Shown in pieces: positions 5,019-5,243 of a DNA stretch of 5,243 nucleotides (the first letter of the stretch is position 1; each line of letters begins with the position of its first letter). Source of the stretch: Clostridiales bacterium (GTDB lineage: Bacteria > Bacillota > Clostridia > Christensenellales > Aristaeellaceae); contig SFFS01000172.1 in assembly GCA_004557805.1 (NCBI GenBank), positions 1 to 5,243 on the forward strand. The letters are read 5' to 3'. A model generated the notes under the pieces. That model saw only the letters and a program-made list of their open reading frames with translations. It was not told the DNA's origin and did not search any database. The translations under genes were made by a program, and so were the position numbers.

Positions 5019-5243
5019 ATGCAGGATCTGTTCATTGAAAGCGGCCACGCGAGCGTCAACCACCAGGGCGAAAGCCTGTGCGGCGATTATATCAGCGTCA
5101 ACAAGCGCGGCGAACAGCTGACGGCCGTGCTTTCCGACGGACTGGGCAGCGGCGTGAAGGCGAATATTCTCTCCACGCTCACGGCCACAATTTTCTCCAC
5201 GCTCGTCTCGCACAACCGCCCCATCGACGAATGCATCGAAACG
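5019..5243 (+). CDS. SpoIIE-family PP2C-type protein phosphatase (5' part)
   Basis: The first 75 residues are visible before the window ends. They match the start of a SpoIIE/PP2C-type serine/threonine phosphatase domain: CGDYISV (21-27) and AVLSDGLGSGVKANI (36-50) give the two metal-binding aspartates Asp23 and Asp40 and the DGxG motif, followed by the usual helix. Such enzymes remove phosphate from serine or threonine, often on anti-sigma-factor antagonists. No sensor domain precedes the catalytic part, so input must come from a further C-terminal region or from a partner. ATG 5019 sits 3 bases after the hydS stop, with GAGGAG (5004-5009) inside the end of hydS and 9 bases away, which implies tightly linked translation. 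HydS has sensor domains but no output and this protein has output but no N-terminal sensor, so they probably act together. Substrate unknown. Confidence 0.88.
   Translation, partial: MQDLFIESGHASVNHQGESLCGDYISVNKRGEQLTAVLSDGLGSGVKANILSTLTATIFSTLVSHNRPIDECIET

Noticed and set aside
3600..5213. Minus-strand open frame of 537 codons opposite hydS and the phosphatase
   Set aside because: It is rich in His/Arg/Ala/Gly with no family motif, and lies entirely over genes with unmistakable domains. The same applies to 2651-3757 (minus) and 288-1229 (plus).

Overview
The window looks like part of the genome of a strict anaerobe of the class Clostridia, from a GC-rich lineage. The main reasons are the redox repressor Rex, two different [FeFe]-hydrogenases, GGAGG-type ribosome binding sites and sigma-A-like promoters in a GC-rich background. 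Genus cannot be read from the sequence.

Layout. Bases 1-42 are the 3' end of a plus-strand gene, followed by two hairpins (47-66, 98-131); the second is a good intrinsic terminator. A GNAT acetyltransferase (172-627, minus) meets it tail to tail, with its own terminator at 141-161 and a promoter at 673-701. The 286-base gap 628-913 holds that promoter, a hairpin that probably ends the next minus-strand gene (858-892), and nothing else I can support in 702-857. A 475-residue Group B-like [FeFe]-hydrogenase lies at 914-2341 (minus). A 279-base divergent intergenic region (2342-2620) carries a strong promoter for each direction and AT-rich inverted repeats. On the plus strand follow rex (2621-3298), hydS (3321-5015) and the start of a SpoIIE/PP2C-type phosphatase (5019 to the window end). 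The gaps between these three are 22 and 3 bases, so they are very probably one operon.

How the genes fit together. Rex reports the NADH/NAD+ balance. HydS is a sensory-type (Group C) [FeFe]-hydrogenase: two ferredoxin clusters, an H-cluster domain, an extra Fe-S domain, a PAS domain and a C-terminal helix. It has no output enzyme of its own, and the phosphatase translated directly after it is the obvious candidate output. The divergent hydrogenase keeps the residues expected for catalysis and proton transfer, while HydS keeps the cluster ligands but has lost most of the proton relay by my hand alignment. The inferred picture is a hydrogen/redox sensing circuit (Rex plus HydS plus phosphatase) next to a hydrogenase it may control. 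No H-cluster maturation genes (hydE, hydF, hydG) are present here, so they must lie elsewhere in the genome.
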